36,167 nt of DNA from contig JACQGN010000078.1 of assembly GCA_016199545.1 (NCBI GenBank), positions 1-36,167 of the forward strand, given 5' to 3'. How positions within the stretch are numbered: position 1 is the stretch's first letter; every line of letters begins with the position of its first letter. The position numbers were made by a program, and so were the translations under genes. This document shows positions 7,881 to 16,601 of the stretch, one piece after another. The notes under the pieces were generated by a model, which saw only the letters and a program-made list of their open reading frames with translations, did not search any database and had not been told where the DNA came from. The DNA is from Betaproteobacteria bacterium. Its GTDB lineage: Bacteria; Pseudomonadota; Gammaproteobacteria; Burkholderiales; SG8-41.

Positions 7881-9400
7881 TCAACCTCTTCCAGACCCAG
7901 ATCGAGCTGCGTGCTGATCGCCGCCTGCTGCGCCTGCTTCATGCCGTCGCGCCGCTGCGCCTCGACGCCGTCGAGATAGGCCTGCGTCACGTCACCTGTG
8001 ATGTAGACGCCGCTGAAGCACGAAGCCTCGAAGCTTTCCACCTCGGGGTTGACGCTGCGCACGTCCTCGATCAGCGCCTCGAGGTCCTGGTAGATCAACT
8101 CGTCACAGCCGACCTCGCGCGCGACCTGGGCTTCCGTGCGGCCGCTTGCGATCAGCTCTTCGCGCGTCGGCATATCGATGCCGTACACGTTGGGATAGCG
8201 CACCGGCGGCGCGGCCGAGGCGAAGAACACGCGTCTCGCCCCCGACTCGCGCGCCATCTGCACGATCTCCCGGCTGGTGGTGCCGCGCACGATCGAGTCG
8301 TCCACCAGCAGCACGTTCTTGCCGTGGAACTCCATGCCGATCGCATTGAGTTTCTGGCGCACGGATTTTCGGCGTATGCCCTGCCCCGGCATGATGAAGG
8401 TGCGGCCGATGTAGCGGTTCTTGATGAAACCCTCGCGATAGGGGATGTTGAGGTGCTTCGAGAGCTGCATCGCGGCTGGCCGGCTCGAATCCGGGATCGG
8501 GATCACCACGTCGATGTCGAGGTGGCGGTAGTGGCGCTGGATCTTGTCGGCGAGACTCTCTCCCATCCGCAGGCGCGTCTGGTAGACCGAGATCCCGTCG
8601 ATGACCGAGTCCGGCCGCGCAAGGTACACGAATTCGAAAATGCACGGGTTGAGAGAGATGTGCTGCGCGCACTGGCGGCTGTAGAAATTGCCGTCCATGT
8701 CGATGAAGATCGCCTCGCCGGGCGCCACATCGCGCACCAGCCTGAATCCCAGCGTATCGAGCGCGACGCTTTCCGAGGCGACCTGGTATTCGTAGCCCTG
8801 GTCGGTCTCCGCGCGCCCGAACACCAGGGGGCGGATGCCGTATGGATCTCGAAACGCCAGCAAACCGTAGCCAGCGATCATCGCCACCACCGCGTAGGCG
8901 CCGCGGCATCGCCGGTGCACGCCCGAGACGGCGGCGAAGATGGTTGCCGGATCGAGCTTGTAGTTGGTCGCCGCCTCCTGCAACTCGTGAGCGAGAACGT
9001 TGAGGAGCACCTCCGAGTCGGAGTTGGTGTTGACGTGGCGCAGATCCTGGCGGAAGAGATCGTTTTTCAACTGTTCGGTGTTGGTGAGATTTCCGTTGTG
9101 TCCCAGCACGATGCCGAACGGGGAATTCACGTAGAACGGCTGCGATTCGGCCGCGGACCAGGCCGAACCCGCCGTCGGGTACCGCGTATGGGCGATTCCC
9201 GCATGCCCGGCCAGCGCGCGCATGTTGCGGGTGCGAAATACATCGCGCACCATCCCACCGCCTTTGTGCATGTGGAAGGTCGCGCCCTCCGCAGTGACGA
9301 TGCCGGCCGCATCCTGGCCGCGGTGCTGGAGCACCAGAAGGGCGTCGTACAGGACCTGGTTAACCGGGCCTTTTGCCACTACACCAAGAATTCCGCACAT
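7877..9400 (-). CDS. purF: Amidophosphoribosyltransferase
   Basis: 507-residue enzyme for the first committed step of purine synthesis, transferring ammonia from glutamine to PRPP. The N-terminal Ntn glutaminase domain begins MCGILGVV with the catalytic cysteine at position 2, followed by LQHRGQDAAGI. The C-terminal phosphoribosyltransferase domain carries the PRPP motif VLLVDDSIVRGTTS near residue 365. The extra C-terminal tail (QAQQAAISTQLDLGLEEVE) is of normal size. It lies nine bases after cvpA and overlaps metZ by 4 bases. The cvpA-purF pairing is widespread, as in the E. coli purF operon. Confidence 0.98.
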   Translation of the reverse strand: MCGILGVVAKGPVNQVLYDALLVLQHRGQDAAGIVTAEGATFHMHKGGGMVRDVFRTRNMRALAGHAGIAHTRYPTAGSAWSAAESQPFYVNSPFGIVLGHNGNLTNTEQLKNDLFRQDLRHVNTNSDSEVLLNVLAHELQEAATNYKLDPATIFAAVSGVHRRCRGAYAVVAMIAGYGLLAFRDPYGIRPLVFGRAETDQGYEYQVASESVALDTLGFRLVRDVAPGEAIFIDMDGNFYSRQCAQHISLNPCIFEFVYLARPDSVIDGISVYQTRLRMGESLADKIQRHYRHLDIDVVIPIPDSSRPAAMQLSKHLNIPYREGFIKNRYIGRTFIMPGQGIRRKSVRQKLNAIGMEFHGKNVLLVDDSIVRGTTSREIVQMARESGARRVFFASAAPPVRYPNVYGIDMPTREELIASGRTEAQVAREVGCDELIYQDLEALIEDVRSVNPEVESFEASCFSGVYITGDVTQAYLDGVEAQRRDGMKQAQQAAISTQLDLGLEEVE

Positions 9401-9409
9401 CGCCGGTCC

Positions 9410-9901
9410 TCAGTCGTATCGGATGCGTTGCGACAAGTCACCCGGAAGCCACTGCTTCACCTGCATGGCGACCGCCTCGAGCGGCGGGCTCAACAGCGCG
9501 CCGCGCCACGCCTGGTGTCGCGGCAGCGACGTAAGCCCGCCGACCAGCACCAGGACCGTCACTATCAACATCCCGCGCGCCGCGCCGAAAACGGCGCCGA
9601 GCACCCGGTCCTCCAAACCCAGGCCCGCCGCCTTGACCAGCTTCGACGCCACCACCGCCGCAAGGCTCATGAGCACCAGAAACACCACGAACACGGCGAC
9701 GTATCCCGCCATCAGACGCAATTCCAGCGTCGGGATCTCATCCGGCAACTGGTGCGCCAACCACCCGCCAAACAGACCCGCAGCAACAAATGCCACCACC
9801 CACGCCGCGAACGACAGCACCTCCCGCACCAGGCCGCGAATCACGCCCAGCAGGATCGACAGGCCGATAATGGCGGCCACCCCGTAATCGAACACCGTCA
9901 T
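9410..9901 (-). CDS. cvpA: CvpA family inner-membrane protein
   Basis: 163-residue membrane protein with four predicted hydrophobic helices (about residues 5-25, 28-50, 62-85 and 98-120) and a polar C-terminal tail. It starts MTVFDYGVAAIIGLSILLGV. CvpA is needed for colicin V production in E. coli and has been linked to envelope stress resistance; its molecular function is not settled. The conserved position just upstream of purF supports the call. Its start overlaps the preceding SPOR-protein gene by 4 bases (ATGA). Confidence 0.93.
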   Translation of the reverse strand: MTVFDYGVAAIIGLSILLGVIRGLVREVLSFAAWVVAFVAAGLFGGWLAHQLPDEIPTLELRLMAGYVAVFVVFLVLMSLAAVVASKLVKAAGLGLEDRVLGAVFGAARGMLIVTVLVLVGGLTSLPRHQAWRGALLSPPLEAVAMQVKQWLPGDLSQRIRYD

Positions 9902-10596
9902 TTGACGGGAATGACTTCGCCATCGAGCTTCTTGCCATCGAATTCTATGCGCTGGATCTGCTCGCGGGCGCTCTCGGCGGCTTCGCTCGTCGGGAACGGG
10001 CCGGCCCTGACGCGCGTCACATCACCCCTCGCCGTCTTCACGACTTCGGTATACGACTTGATGCCCGCGGTCCGCATCCGCTCCTGGATCGCCGCCGCGC
10101 GCTCTGCGTTGAGCAACGCAGCCACCTGCACCACATGCGAGCCAGTCGCAGACTCCTGCTTTGCTGCCTCAACTTTCGGCCCCCCGGCCGTGGCCGGGGA
10201 CCTGGCGGTGTCCTGGGGGATGGGTGCCTTCGCGACATTCGGTCCTGCCTTGGCCGCCCCGGACTTCGTGGCCGGAGCATCTGACGCGACGGGAACCCCC
10301 CTGGAACCCGGGGCATCCTTCCTGGCGCCTTCGCGCCTGGCAGCCGCGCCCGCAGGAGATTTCGGCGCGGGCTTGCCATCGGGTGCCGGAGCGATGGGCA
10401 CGATCTTCGACTTGAACGCGCCTGCGTCGGGCGACGGAATGCGGATATCGATATCCTGGCTCACCGGCTTGGGCTCGTTGTCGAGCACCATCGGCAGCAC
10501 CAGCACGACCACCATCACCAGGACGACAGCGCCGATCAGGCGGCGTCGCGCGCGCTTCTTGAGCTGCAGTTCCTCGTCACCGGTCGGTCGTGCCAT
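9898..10596 (-). CDS. dedD: SPOR-domain protein (DedD-like)
   Basis: 232-residue single-pass inner-membrane protein. A short basic cytoplasmic segment (LKKRARRR) precedes one transmembrane helix (about residues 20-38). A Pro/Ala/Lys-rich linker follows, then a C-terminal SPOR domain (about 150-230) with HVVQVAALLNAERAAAIQER and TRVRAGPFPTSEAA. SPOR domains bind denuded glycan strands at the division septum, so a role in cell constriction is expected, as for E. coli DedD. The folC-dedD-cvpA-purF order is the same as in E. coli, which supports the symbol. It is 25 bases downstream of folC and overlaps cvpA by 4. Confidence 0.88.
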   Translation of the reverse strand: MARPTGDEELQLKKRARRRLIGAVVLVMVVVLVLPMVLDNEPKPVSQDIDIRIPSPDAGAFKSKIVPIAPAPDGKPAPKSPAGAAARREGARKDAPGSRGVPVASDAPATKSGAAKAGPNVAKAPIPQDTARSPATAGGPKVEAAKQESATGSHVVQVAALLNAERAAAIQERMRTAGIKSYTEVVKTARGDVTRVRAGPFPTSEAAESAREQIQRIEFDGKKLDGEVIPVK

Positions 10597-10621
10597 GCGC
10601 GGTCAATCCAGCATCAAAATC

Positions 10622-11959
10622 TCAGCCTGTCGCATTACCACGGCTGCCAGCCTGGTCGCTGCGCGCCGGGCGCGCGCCCATCACGGCAGCCACCGTGTAG
10701 AAGGAGCCGAACACGAGAATTTTATCATCTTCCGTCGCCATCTCGCGGGCATTGGCGTACGCCGCGCCGATATCGTCACACCGCGTCACCGAGCGTGATG
10801 CGCCTGCTTCCCGCAGGTGCCGCTCGATGACCTCGGCGGGCGCCCCCCGCGGTGAATCGACAGCGGCAACGCACCAGTGATCGACATGCGCTTTCACCGC
10901 ATCGATCACGCCACCGATGTCCTTGTCGCGCAGCATCGAAAATACGGCGATGGTCCTCTGGCGCGATCCCATTTGTCCGAGATTATCCGCAAGCGCCTTC
11001 GCGGCGTGCGGATTGTGGGCGACGTCGAGAATGACGATCGGGCGTCCCGGCAACACCTGGAAGCGTCCGGGAATTTCCGCCTGCAGCAAGCCTGCGCGCA
11101 CGTCGCCCATGCTCACTGGCAGCCGCTCGCGCATGGCACCGAGCGCAGTGAGGCACGCCGAGGCATTCGCGAGCTGGATGCCGCCTCTTAACGCCGGATG
11201 GGGCAGGCCTTCTCTCTTACCAAAGGGACCCCAGTACCGCCATTGATTCCGGTCGGCGACAAACCCGAAGTCCCGCTCCCGCAGCAGGAGCCTCGCGCCA
11301 ATGTCCTGGGCATGCCGTATCAGGCTCTGCGGAGCGGGTACCGCGCCACAGATCGCGGGCCGGCCGGGCCGGAAGATACCGGCCTTCTCGAACGCGATAT
11401 GTTCACGCGTCGGCCCGAGATATTCCATGTGATCGAGATCCACGCTCGTCACCAGCGCGCAGGCCGGATCGAAACAATTGACGGCATCGAGCCTGCCGCC
11501 CAGGCCGACCTCGAGGATGGCCGCGTCAACCCGCGCCCGCGCAAAGAGCCAGACCGCCGCCAGCGTGCCGAACTCGAAGTACGTAAGAGCGGTTGCTCCG
11601 CGTGCGCGCTCGACTTCATCGAAAGCATGGAACAGATCAGCATCCGAGGCCTCGCGGCGGCCGATACGCGCGCGTTCGTTGTAGCGCAGCAGGTGAGGCG
11701 ACGTATAGCAGCCGACCCTGTAACCGGCCTCGCTCAGCATTGCCTCGAGCATGGCACAGGCGGAACCCTTGCCGTTGGTTCCGCCCACCGTAATGACTGG
11801 AAACGCTGGGGTGAGCCGCAACGCGTCGCGCACGATGTTGACCCGGTCGAGCCCCATCGCAATGTGCCGGGGATGCAAGCCCTCGATGTACTCGAGCCAC
11901 TGCGCGAGAGTCTGCCGCTGGCCGCTTGCAGCCAGCAGCGTTTGGCCGGTATTGCTCAT
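10622..11959 (-). CDS. folC: Dihydrofolate synthase / folylpolyglutamate synthase
   Basis: 445-residue Mur-ligase-family enzyme that adds glutamate to dihydropteroate and elongates folate polyglutamates. The ATP-binding loop is VGGTNGKGSACAMLE (about residues 57-71), followed by YTSPHLLRYNERARI. The central domain has GLGGRLDAVN and SVDLDHMEYLGPTREHIAFEKAGIF; the C-terminal domain has VILDVAHNPHAA. Length is close to the usual 420-440. It lies 64 bases downstream of accD in the same direction, the standard accD-folC-dedD arrangement. The last 15 or so residues are polar and unlike the family core. Confidence 0.96.
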   Translation of the reverse strand: MSNTGQTLLAASGQRQTLAQWLEYIEGLHPRHIAMGLDRVNIVRDALRLTPAFPVITVGGTNGKGSACAMLEAMLSEAGYRVGCYTSPHLLRYNERARIGRREASDADLFHAFDEVERARGATALTYFEFGTLAAVWLFARARVDAAILEVGLGGRLDAVNCFDPACALVTSVDLDHMEYLGPTREHIAFEKAGIFRPGRPAICGAVPAPQSLIRHAQDIGARLLLRERDFGFVADRNQWRYWGPFGKREGLPHPALRGGIQLANASACLTALGAMRERLPVSMGDVRAGLLQAEIPGRFQVLPGRPIVILDVAHNPHAAKALADNLGQMGSRQRTIAVFSMLRDKDIGGVIDAVKAHVDHWCVAAVDSPRGAPAEVIERHLREAGASRSVTRCDDIGAAYANAREMATEDDKILVFGSFYTVAAVMGARPARSDQAGSRGNATG

Positions 11960-12023
11960 TCGGAATGGGCGATGCAGATCCTTGCAAACCCGGCCGACTG
12001 CGAACGGGAAACCGCCGGCTTGC

Positions 12024-12887
12024 TCAAGCTGCAGCCGGCAGCTTCAGCAGCAGCGTAAAGAGACTTGCGAGCTTGTCGCGCATCGCGCGCCGGTCCACGA
12101 TCATGTCGACCGCGCCGTGCTGCAACAGGAATTCTGAGCGCTGGAACCCCTCCGGGAGCGTCTCGCGCACGGTCTGCTCGATCACCCGCGGCCCCGCAAA
12201 CCCGACCAGCGCGCCGGGTTCGGCAAGCACCACGTCGCCTATCATGGCGAAACTCGCCGACACCCCCCCCATCGTCGGATCGGTCAGTACTGACACAAAC
12301 GGCAGGCGCTCGCGGGCAAGTTTGGTCAGCGTCGCGCACGTCTTGGCCATCTGCATCAGGGACAGCAATCCTTCCTGCATGCGTGCGCCGCCGGTTGCGG
12401 AAAAGCACACGAACGGCAGCCGTTGCTCCAGGCACACCTGCACCCCGCGGGCGAAGCGCTCTCCCACCACGGACCCCATCGACCCGCCAAGAAACTTGAA
12501 CTCGAAAGCCGCCGCCACTGCCGGCAGCGCCTTGATGCTGCCCTGCATCACCACCAGCGCATCTTCCTCGGAAGTCTCCTTGCGCGCCTCCGCGAGACGC
12601 TCGGTGTAGCGCCTGCTGTCCTTGAACTTGAGAGTGTCCACCGGCAGCACCTGCGCGCCGATCTCGTAGCGGCCCTCAAGGTCAAGAATGAAATTGAGTC
12701 GCTCGCGCGCCGAGATCCGGTTGTGATGGCTGCACTTGGGGCAGACCTCGAGGTTCTGCTCGAGATCCGAGCGATAGAGCACCGCCTCGCACGACTCGCA
12801 CTTGCTCCACAGCCCCTCGGGTACCGTCTTTCTCGGGCCGCCATCGCGCTTGATCTTCGGCGGCAGCAGTTTCTGCAGCCAGCTCAT
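12024..12887 (-). CDS. accD: Acetyl-CoA carboxylase carboxyltransferase subunit beta
   Basis: 287-residue subunit which, with AccA, transfers the carboxyl group from biotin to acetyl-CoA, giving malonyl-CoA for fatty acid synthesis. The N-terminal zinc ribbon is visible as CESC (about residues 29-32) and CPKC (about 48-51). The crotonase-like carboxyltransferase core includes [23 protein letters not shown] and [19 protein letters not shown] place the start at [10 protein letters not shown] (12887) because a GGAGG ribosome binding site lies upstream at the right spacing and homologues begin there; an in-frame ATG 33 bases earlier is less likely. It sits between trpA and folC. Confidence 0.97.
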   Translation of the reverse strand: MSWLQKLLPPKIKRDGGPRKTVPEGLWSKCESCEAVLYRSDLEQNLEVCPKCSHHNRISARERLNFILDLEGRYEIGAQVLPVDTLKFKDSRRYTERLAEARKETSEEDALVVMQGSIKALPAVAAAFEFKFLGGSMGSVVGERFARGVQVCLEQRLPFVCFSATGGARMQEGLLSLMQMAKTCATLTKLARERLPFVSVLTDPTMGGVSASFAMIGDVVLAEPGALVGFAGPRVIEQTVRETLPEGFQRSEFLLQHGAVDMIVDRRAMRDKLASLFTLLLKLPAAA

Positions 12888-12993
12888 GCGCCCGCCTCCG
12901 GAACGATCGGGATTAGCCAAAAATCATCTTGTCGGCGGCCTTCAGGGTTCACCCTGACCGCACCCCGACTCAGCATGATTTCGGATTGCCAGC

Positions 12994-13809
12994 TCATGCT
13001 GTAACCGGCGACAAGCCGTCGAGCGCCTCCCGGATCGGCGTCAGAAACTGCCTGACGCGCGCCGTGACCTCGTCCAGCGACGCTTTCTCGATCTCCTGAA
13101 CCAGAGCGCTGCCGATCACCACCGCATCGGATAATGCGGCGATTGCTTTGGCGGTCGCCGCATCGCGGATGCCGAACCCGACGCCGATCGGCAGCCGGGT
13201 AAAGCCCCGGATGTGCCGGATGCGTGCCGCTACCTGACCGGGATCGACGTGCGCTGCGCCGGTGACGCCCCTCAGGGAGACGTAGTAGAGATAACCACGC
13301 CCGAGGGCGGCCACCCGCTCGAGCCGCGCATCTTCGGTCGTGGGCGAGAGCAGGAACACCGTATCCAGCCCGCGCGCGTCGAGCGACTCGACCAGCCGAT
13401 GCGCCTCTTCGGGTGGATAATCGACGACCAACGCGCCATCGGCGTCGGCCGATCCGGCTGCGTCGGCAAAACGCTCGACGCCCATCGCTTCGATCGGGTT
13501 GGCATAGCCAAATAGCACAACCGGCGTCGCACGGTCGGTCTTCCGAAAATCCGCCACGAATGCGATGACGTCCTTCAGCGACACGCCGTGCCTGAGCGCC
13601 CGCTCGCTCGAACGCTGGATGACCGGACCGTCTGCCATGGGATCGGAGAATGGCACGCCGAGTTCGATGATGTCGGCGCCGCCTGCCACCAGTGCATGCA
13701 TGATGGGCACCGCCAGCGCCGGTTCCGGATCGCCCGCCGTAACGAAAGGAATGAGGGCTTTTCTCCCCTCGTCTTTGAGGCGCGCGAAAGTGGCGGCAAT
13801 GCGGGACAT
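12994..13809 (-). CDS. trpA: Tryptophan synthase alpha subunit
   Basis: 271-residue TIM-barrel subunit that cleaves indole-3-glycerol phosphate to indole and glyceraldehyde 3-phosphate, passing indole to TrpB. The catalytic Glu and Asp lie in IIELGVPFSDPMADGPVIQ. FVTAGDPEP, PVVLFGYANPI and the phosphate-binding GVGFGI are also present. The start at 13809 (MSRIAATFARLKDEGR) fits the family. The frame stays open 25 codons further upstream, but those residues (FHFSLFTPF) are encoded by the GTGAAAN heptad repeat and look spurious. No Shine-Dalgarno precedes the chosen ATG, because the repeat's pyrimidine arm ends about 10 bases away. In most relatives trpB and trpA are closely spaced. Confidence 0.96.
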   Translation of the reverse strand: MSRIAATFARLKDEGRKALIPFVTAGDPEPALAVPIMHALVAGGADIIELGVPFSDPMADGPVIQRSSERALRHGVSLKDVIAFVADFRKTDRATPVVLFGYANPIEAMGVERFADAAGSADADGALVVDYPPEEAHRLVESLDARGLDTVFLLSPTTEDARLERVAALGRGYLYYVSLRGVTGAAHVDPGQVAARIRHIRGFTRLPIGVGFGIRDAATAKAIAALSDAVVIGSALVQEIEKASLDEVTARVRQFLTPIREALDGLSPVTA

Positions 13810-13819
13810 CACAAAGGGT

Positions 13820-13920
13820 GTGAAAAGTGAAAAGTGAAAAGTGAAATGACGGAGCACATGGAAAGGATACGTTTCACGTTTCACCTTTCACCTTTCACGT
13901 TTCACGTTTCACGTTTCACT
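13820..13920 (-). repeat. Heptad inverted repeat between trpB and trpA
   Basis: On the plus strand: four units GTGAAAA, GTGAAAA, GTGAAAA, GTGAAAT (13820-13847), a 24-base spacer, then seven tandem TTTCACN units (13872-13920; N is G, C, C, G, G, G, T). The arms are complementary. On the coding strand the seven-unit arm begins at the trpB stop codon (the last unit overlaps it at 13919-13920) and the four-unit arm ends about 10 bases before the trpA ATG. Units are directly tandem with no unique spacers, so it is not a CRISPR. A run of perfect GTGAAAC units places TGA in each frame every 21 bases, so a long run cannot be coding. Confidence 0.93.
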
Positions 13921-15118
13921 AGAATTTGATGCCCGATTTCTCGGCGACGGTATGCATATCCTTGTCGCCGCGGCCGGAGAGGTTGACCAGAAGAACCTGC
14001 TCCTGCTTCAGGCGCGGGGCGAGCTTCGCCGCGTAGGCGAGAGCGTGGCTCGACTCGAGCGCCGGAAGGATGCCTTCCAGGCGGCAAAGGCTGTGAAACG
14101 CGCTCAATGCCTCGTCGTCCGTGACCGCCACATACTCGGCGCGGCCGCTGTCCTTGAGCCATGCGTGCTCCGGGCCAACCCCGGGGTAGTCGAGTCCGGC
14201 AGATATGGAGTGCGTTTCAATGATCTGGCCATTGTCGTCCTGCAGGAGATACGTGCGGTTTCCGTGGAGGACGCCGGCCTTGCCCGCGCACAACGTTGCC
14301 GCGTGCTTGCCGCTTTCCAGACCGTAACCCGCTGCTTCCACACCGATCAGGCGCACCGACTCGTCCGCGATGTAGGGGTAGAAAATGCCCATCGCATTGG
14401 AACCGCCGCCGACGCAGGCAAGCACCGCGTCCGGATGGCGGCCCGTCATCTCGAGCATCTGCTCGCGCGCCTCGCGCCCGATCACCGACTGGAAGTCGCG
14501 CACCATCATCGGGTAGGGATGGGGGCCGGCGACCGTGCCGATGATGTAGAACGTATTCTCGACGTTGGTGACCCAGTCGCGCATCGCTTCGTTCAGTGCG
14601 TCCTTCAACGTCTTCGAGCCGCTCTCGACCGGGACCACGGTGGCGCCGAGCAGCTTCATGCGGTAAACGTTCTGCGCCTGGCGCTTGATGTCCTCGGAAC
14701 CCATGTACACCACGCACTCCATCCCGTAGCGCGCGGCGATCGTCGCCGCCGCCACGCCATGCTGCCCCGCGCCGGTCTCGGCGATGACCCGCGGCTTGCC
14801 CATGCGCCGCGCGAGCAACGCCTGGCCGATCACGTTGTTGATCTTGTGCGCGCCGGTATGATTGAGGTCTTCGCGTTTGAGGTAGACCTGCGCACCGCCG
14901 AACTGCTGCGACCAGCGCCGCGCGTGATACACCGGGCTGGGACGGCCCACGTAGTGCTTGAGTTCGTATTCGAACTCCGCAAGAAAGTCGGAATCCTTCT
15001 GGTAACGGGCGTAAGCCTCTTTCAACTGGTCCAGGGCGTGGATCAGCGTCTCGGCCACGAATACGCCGCCGTAGGGTCCGAAATGGCCCCCCACATCGGG
15101 CAGGTCATACATCTGCAT
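13919..15118 (-). CDS. trpB: Tryptophan synthase beta subunit
   Basis: 399-residue PLP enzyme that condenses indole with serine to make tryptophan. The PLP lysine is in [17 protein letters not shown], and the phosphate-binding GGGSNAMG is present. N-terminal [20 protein letters not shown] is typical of TrpB1. The start at 15118 (MQMYDLPD) has GGGAG upstream; the in-frame extension further upstream lies inside trpF. It overlaps the end of trpF by 14 bases, so translation is probably coupled. Its TAG stop touches the first heptad of the repeat that separates it from trpA. Confidence 0.98.
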   Translation of the reverse strand: MQMYDLPDVGGHFGPYGGVFVAETLIHALDQLKEAYARYQKDSDFLAEFEYELKHYVGRPSPVYHARRWSQQFGGAQVYLKREDLNHTGAHKINNVIGQALLARRMGKPRVIAETGAGQHGVAAATIAARYGMECVVYMGSEDIKRQAQNVYRMKLLGATVVPVESGSKTLKDALNEAMRDWVTNVENTFYIIGTVAGPHPYPMMVRDFQSVIGREAREQMLEMTGRHPDAVLACVGGGSNAMGIFYPYIADESVRLIGVEAAGYGLESGKHAATLCAGKAGVLHGNRTYLLQDDNGQIIETHSISAGLDYPGVGPEHAWLKDSGRAEYVAVTDDEALSAFHSLCRLEGILPALESSHALAYAAKLAPRLKQEQVLLVNLSGRGDKDMHTVAEKSGIKF

Positions 15119-15728
15119 CGCGTACTCCCGACATGAATGCGGCGATTCGCGCCGCATCCTTGATACCCGGCGCTGCTTCCACGCCGCTTGAAACATCCAC
15201 CGCCCAGGGCCGTACCGCGCGCACCGCCTGCTCGACGTTCTGGGGGTTCAATCCTCCGGACAGGATGACCGGCAGCGGTATGGTCCGCGGGATCAGTTTC
15301 CAGTCGAAACTTGTGCCGGTGCCGCCGTGCGTCCCGTCCACGTACGCATCGAGCAGCAAGCCCTTGGCATCGCGGTATGCGTGCGCGTATTGTAGCAAAT
15401 CCACTCCGGACCTGACCCGCACTGCTTTTACATACGGCAGTTCGAACTGCGCGCAGAATTCCGGCGGTTCACTCCCATGAAATTGCAGGAGGTGGCACCT
15501 CGCTTCCGCGACAGTGGCTCGAACCTCGCCGGCGTCAGCGTCAACGAACAGGCCGACCACCGATACGAATGGCGGCAGTGCGGCGACGATCGCCGCAGCC
15601 TGCGACGGGGACACGCAACGCGGGCTTGGGCGGTAGAACACCACGCCCACAGCGTGCGCGCCGCACCGGGCGGCCGCCAGTGCGTCCTCGACGCGCGTGA
15701 TGCCGCAGATCTTTACCACCGTCGTCAT
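15105..15728 (-). CDS. trpF: Phosphoribosylanthranilate isomerase
   Basis: 207-residue TIM-barrel enzyme for the third step after chorismate in tryptophan synthesis (Amadori rearrangement of phosphoribosylanthranilate). The catalytic Cys is in VKICGITR near the N-terminus; the catalytic Asp is in [15 protein letters not shown]. The C-terminal phosphate site has [10 protein letters not shown] and VDVSSGVE. I start at MTTVVKICG (15728), four bases after the truA stop; an upstream in-frame ATG at 15740 overlaps truA. It is followed by trpB with a 14-base overlap. The trpEGDC genes are not in the window, as expected for betaproteobacteria. Confidence 0.96.
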   Translation of the reverse strand: MTTVVKICGITRVEDALAAARCGAHAVGVVFYRPSPRCVSPSQAAAIVAALPPFVSVVGLFVDADAGEVRATVAEARCHLLQFHGSEPPEFCAQFELPYVKAVRVRSGVDLLQYAHAYRDAKGLLLDAYVDGTHGGTGTSFDWKLIPRTIPLPVILSGGLNPQNVEQAVRAVRPWAVDVSSGVEAAPGIKDAARIAAFMSGVRDADV

Positions 15729-15732
15729 GCCG

Positions 15733-16533
15733 TCACGCATCGATCGTGGTCAGGCGACCCGGTGCCTGTGCGCTGACAGCGCCCGGGAGGTCCCAGACGG
15801 GGTCGTAGACGACGCGGGCGAGATAGAGACCCGACGCCGAAAATGTGGGCGCCGCCGCAGTCCGGTCGCGCCCGGCCAGCACCGCAGCGAGCCACTCGGG
15901 CGGGCGGCGGCCGCTGCCCACATACACCAGGCAGCCAACGATATTCCGGACCATGTGGTGCAGGAACGCATTTGCACTCAGGTCGAAGACGACGTACTCG
16001 CCGCTGCGGCGGATTTCGATGCGCACGAGATTGCGCACCGGCGAACGCGCCTGGCATTCGCTCGATCGAAACGCGCTGAAGTCATGCTCGCCGATCAAGG
16101 CGCTCGCCGCGTGCCTCATGCGCTCGAGGTCGAGAGGCAGATGACACCACCCGACGCGGCCCTGGTCGGCGGCAGGGCGCACCGCGCGATTCAGAAGCAC
16201 GTAGCGGTAGCTGCGCTCGCGCGCCGAGTAACGGGCGTGAAACTCATCGCCGACGGCCCTCGCCCAGGTGACCGCAAGCGCCGCCGGCGTGAGCGCATTG
16301 ACGCCCCGGACCCAGGCGTTCAGCGGACGGTGCGCCACGGGATCCAAATGAACAACCTGACCCAGCGCATGCACGCCGGCATCCGTGCGTCCGGCGCATA
16401 CCGTCGCGACCGGCGAGCCCGCAATCTGCGCCAGCGCCGATTCGAGTTTATCCTGCACCGCGCAACCTGCGAGCTGGGTCTGCCAGCCGCAAAACGCGCT
16501 GCCGTCGTACTCGATCCCCAATGCGATTCTCAT
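15733..16533 (-). CDS. truA: tRNA pseudouridine(38-40) synthase
   Basis: 266-residue pseudouridine synthase modifying U38-U40 in the anticodon stem of many tRNAs. The catalytic aspartate is in CAGRTDAGVHALGQVVH (about residue 52). IALGIEYDGSAFCGWQ at the N-terminus and FLHHMVRNIVGCLVYVG in the C-terminal half are family signatures. It lies between fimV and trpF as in other betaproteobacteria. A terminator-like hairpin lies between fimV and truA, with only about 11 bases from its U-tract to the truA ATG, so truA must either be expressed by read-through or have a promoter overlapping the terminator. Confidence 0.97.
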   Translation of the reverse strand: MRIALGIEYDGSAFCGWQTQLAGCAVQDKLESALAQIAGSPVATVCAGRTDAGVHALGQVVHLDPVAHRPLNAWVRGVNALTPAALAVTWARAVGDEFHARYSARERSYRYVLLNRAVRPAADQGRVGWCHLPLDLERMRHAASALIGEHDFSAFRSSECQARSPVRNLVRIEIRRSGEYVVFDLSANAFLHHMVRNIVGCLVYVGSGRRPPEWLAAVLAGRDRTAAAPTFSASGLYLARVVYDPVWDLPGAVSAQAPGRLTTIDA

Positions 16534-16543
16534 GGAGTCCGCA

Positions 16544-16581
16544 CAAATAAAAAAACCGCGCCTGGCTCAACCGGCGCGGTT
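16544..16581 (-). terminator. Rho-independent terminator after fimV
   Basis: On the minus strand AACCGCGCC pairs with GGCGCGGTT (arms at 16573-16581 and 16554-16562; two further G-C pairs beyond one bulged base), followed by a U-rich tract (plus-strand A-run 16544-16555). It begins about 20 bases past the fimV stop. Strong stem and tract make this the clearest intrinsic terminator in the window. Confidence 0.85.
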
Positions 16582-16601
16582 CATTCCCGGCATCCAGCCG
16601 G

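Noticed and set aside
8324-10798. Long plus-strand frame of 824 codons across purF, cvpA and dedD
   Set aside because: Antisense to three well-identified genes; arginine/histidine-rich composition of a GC-rich shadow frame with no recognisable domain.
12942-12957. Palindrome TCAGGGT-TC-ACCCTGA between trpA and accD as terminator
   Set aside because: Loop of two bases and no U-tract on the minus strand; accD is expected to follow without a strong stop.
13820-13920. CRISPR array
   Set aside because: Units are 7 bases, directly tandem, with no unique spacers and no cas genes; the two arms are inverted rather than direct.
13952-15136. Plus-strand 394-codon frame opposite trpB
   Set aside because: Exact antisense shadow of a conserved gene; low-complexity composition.
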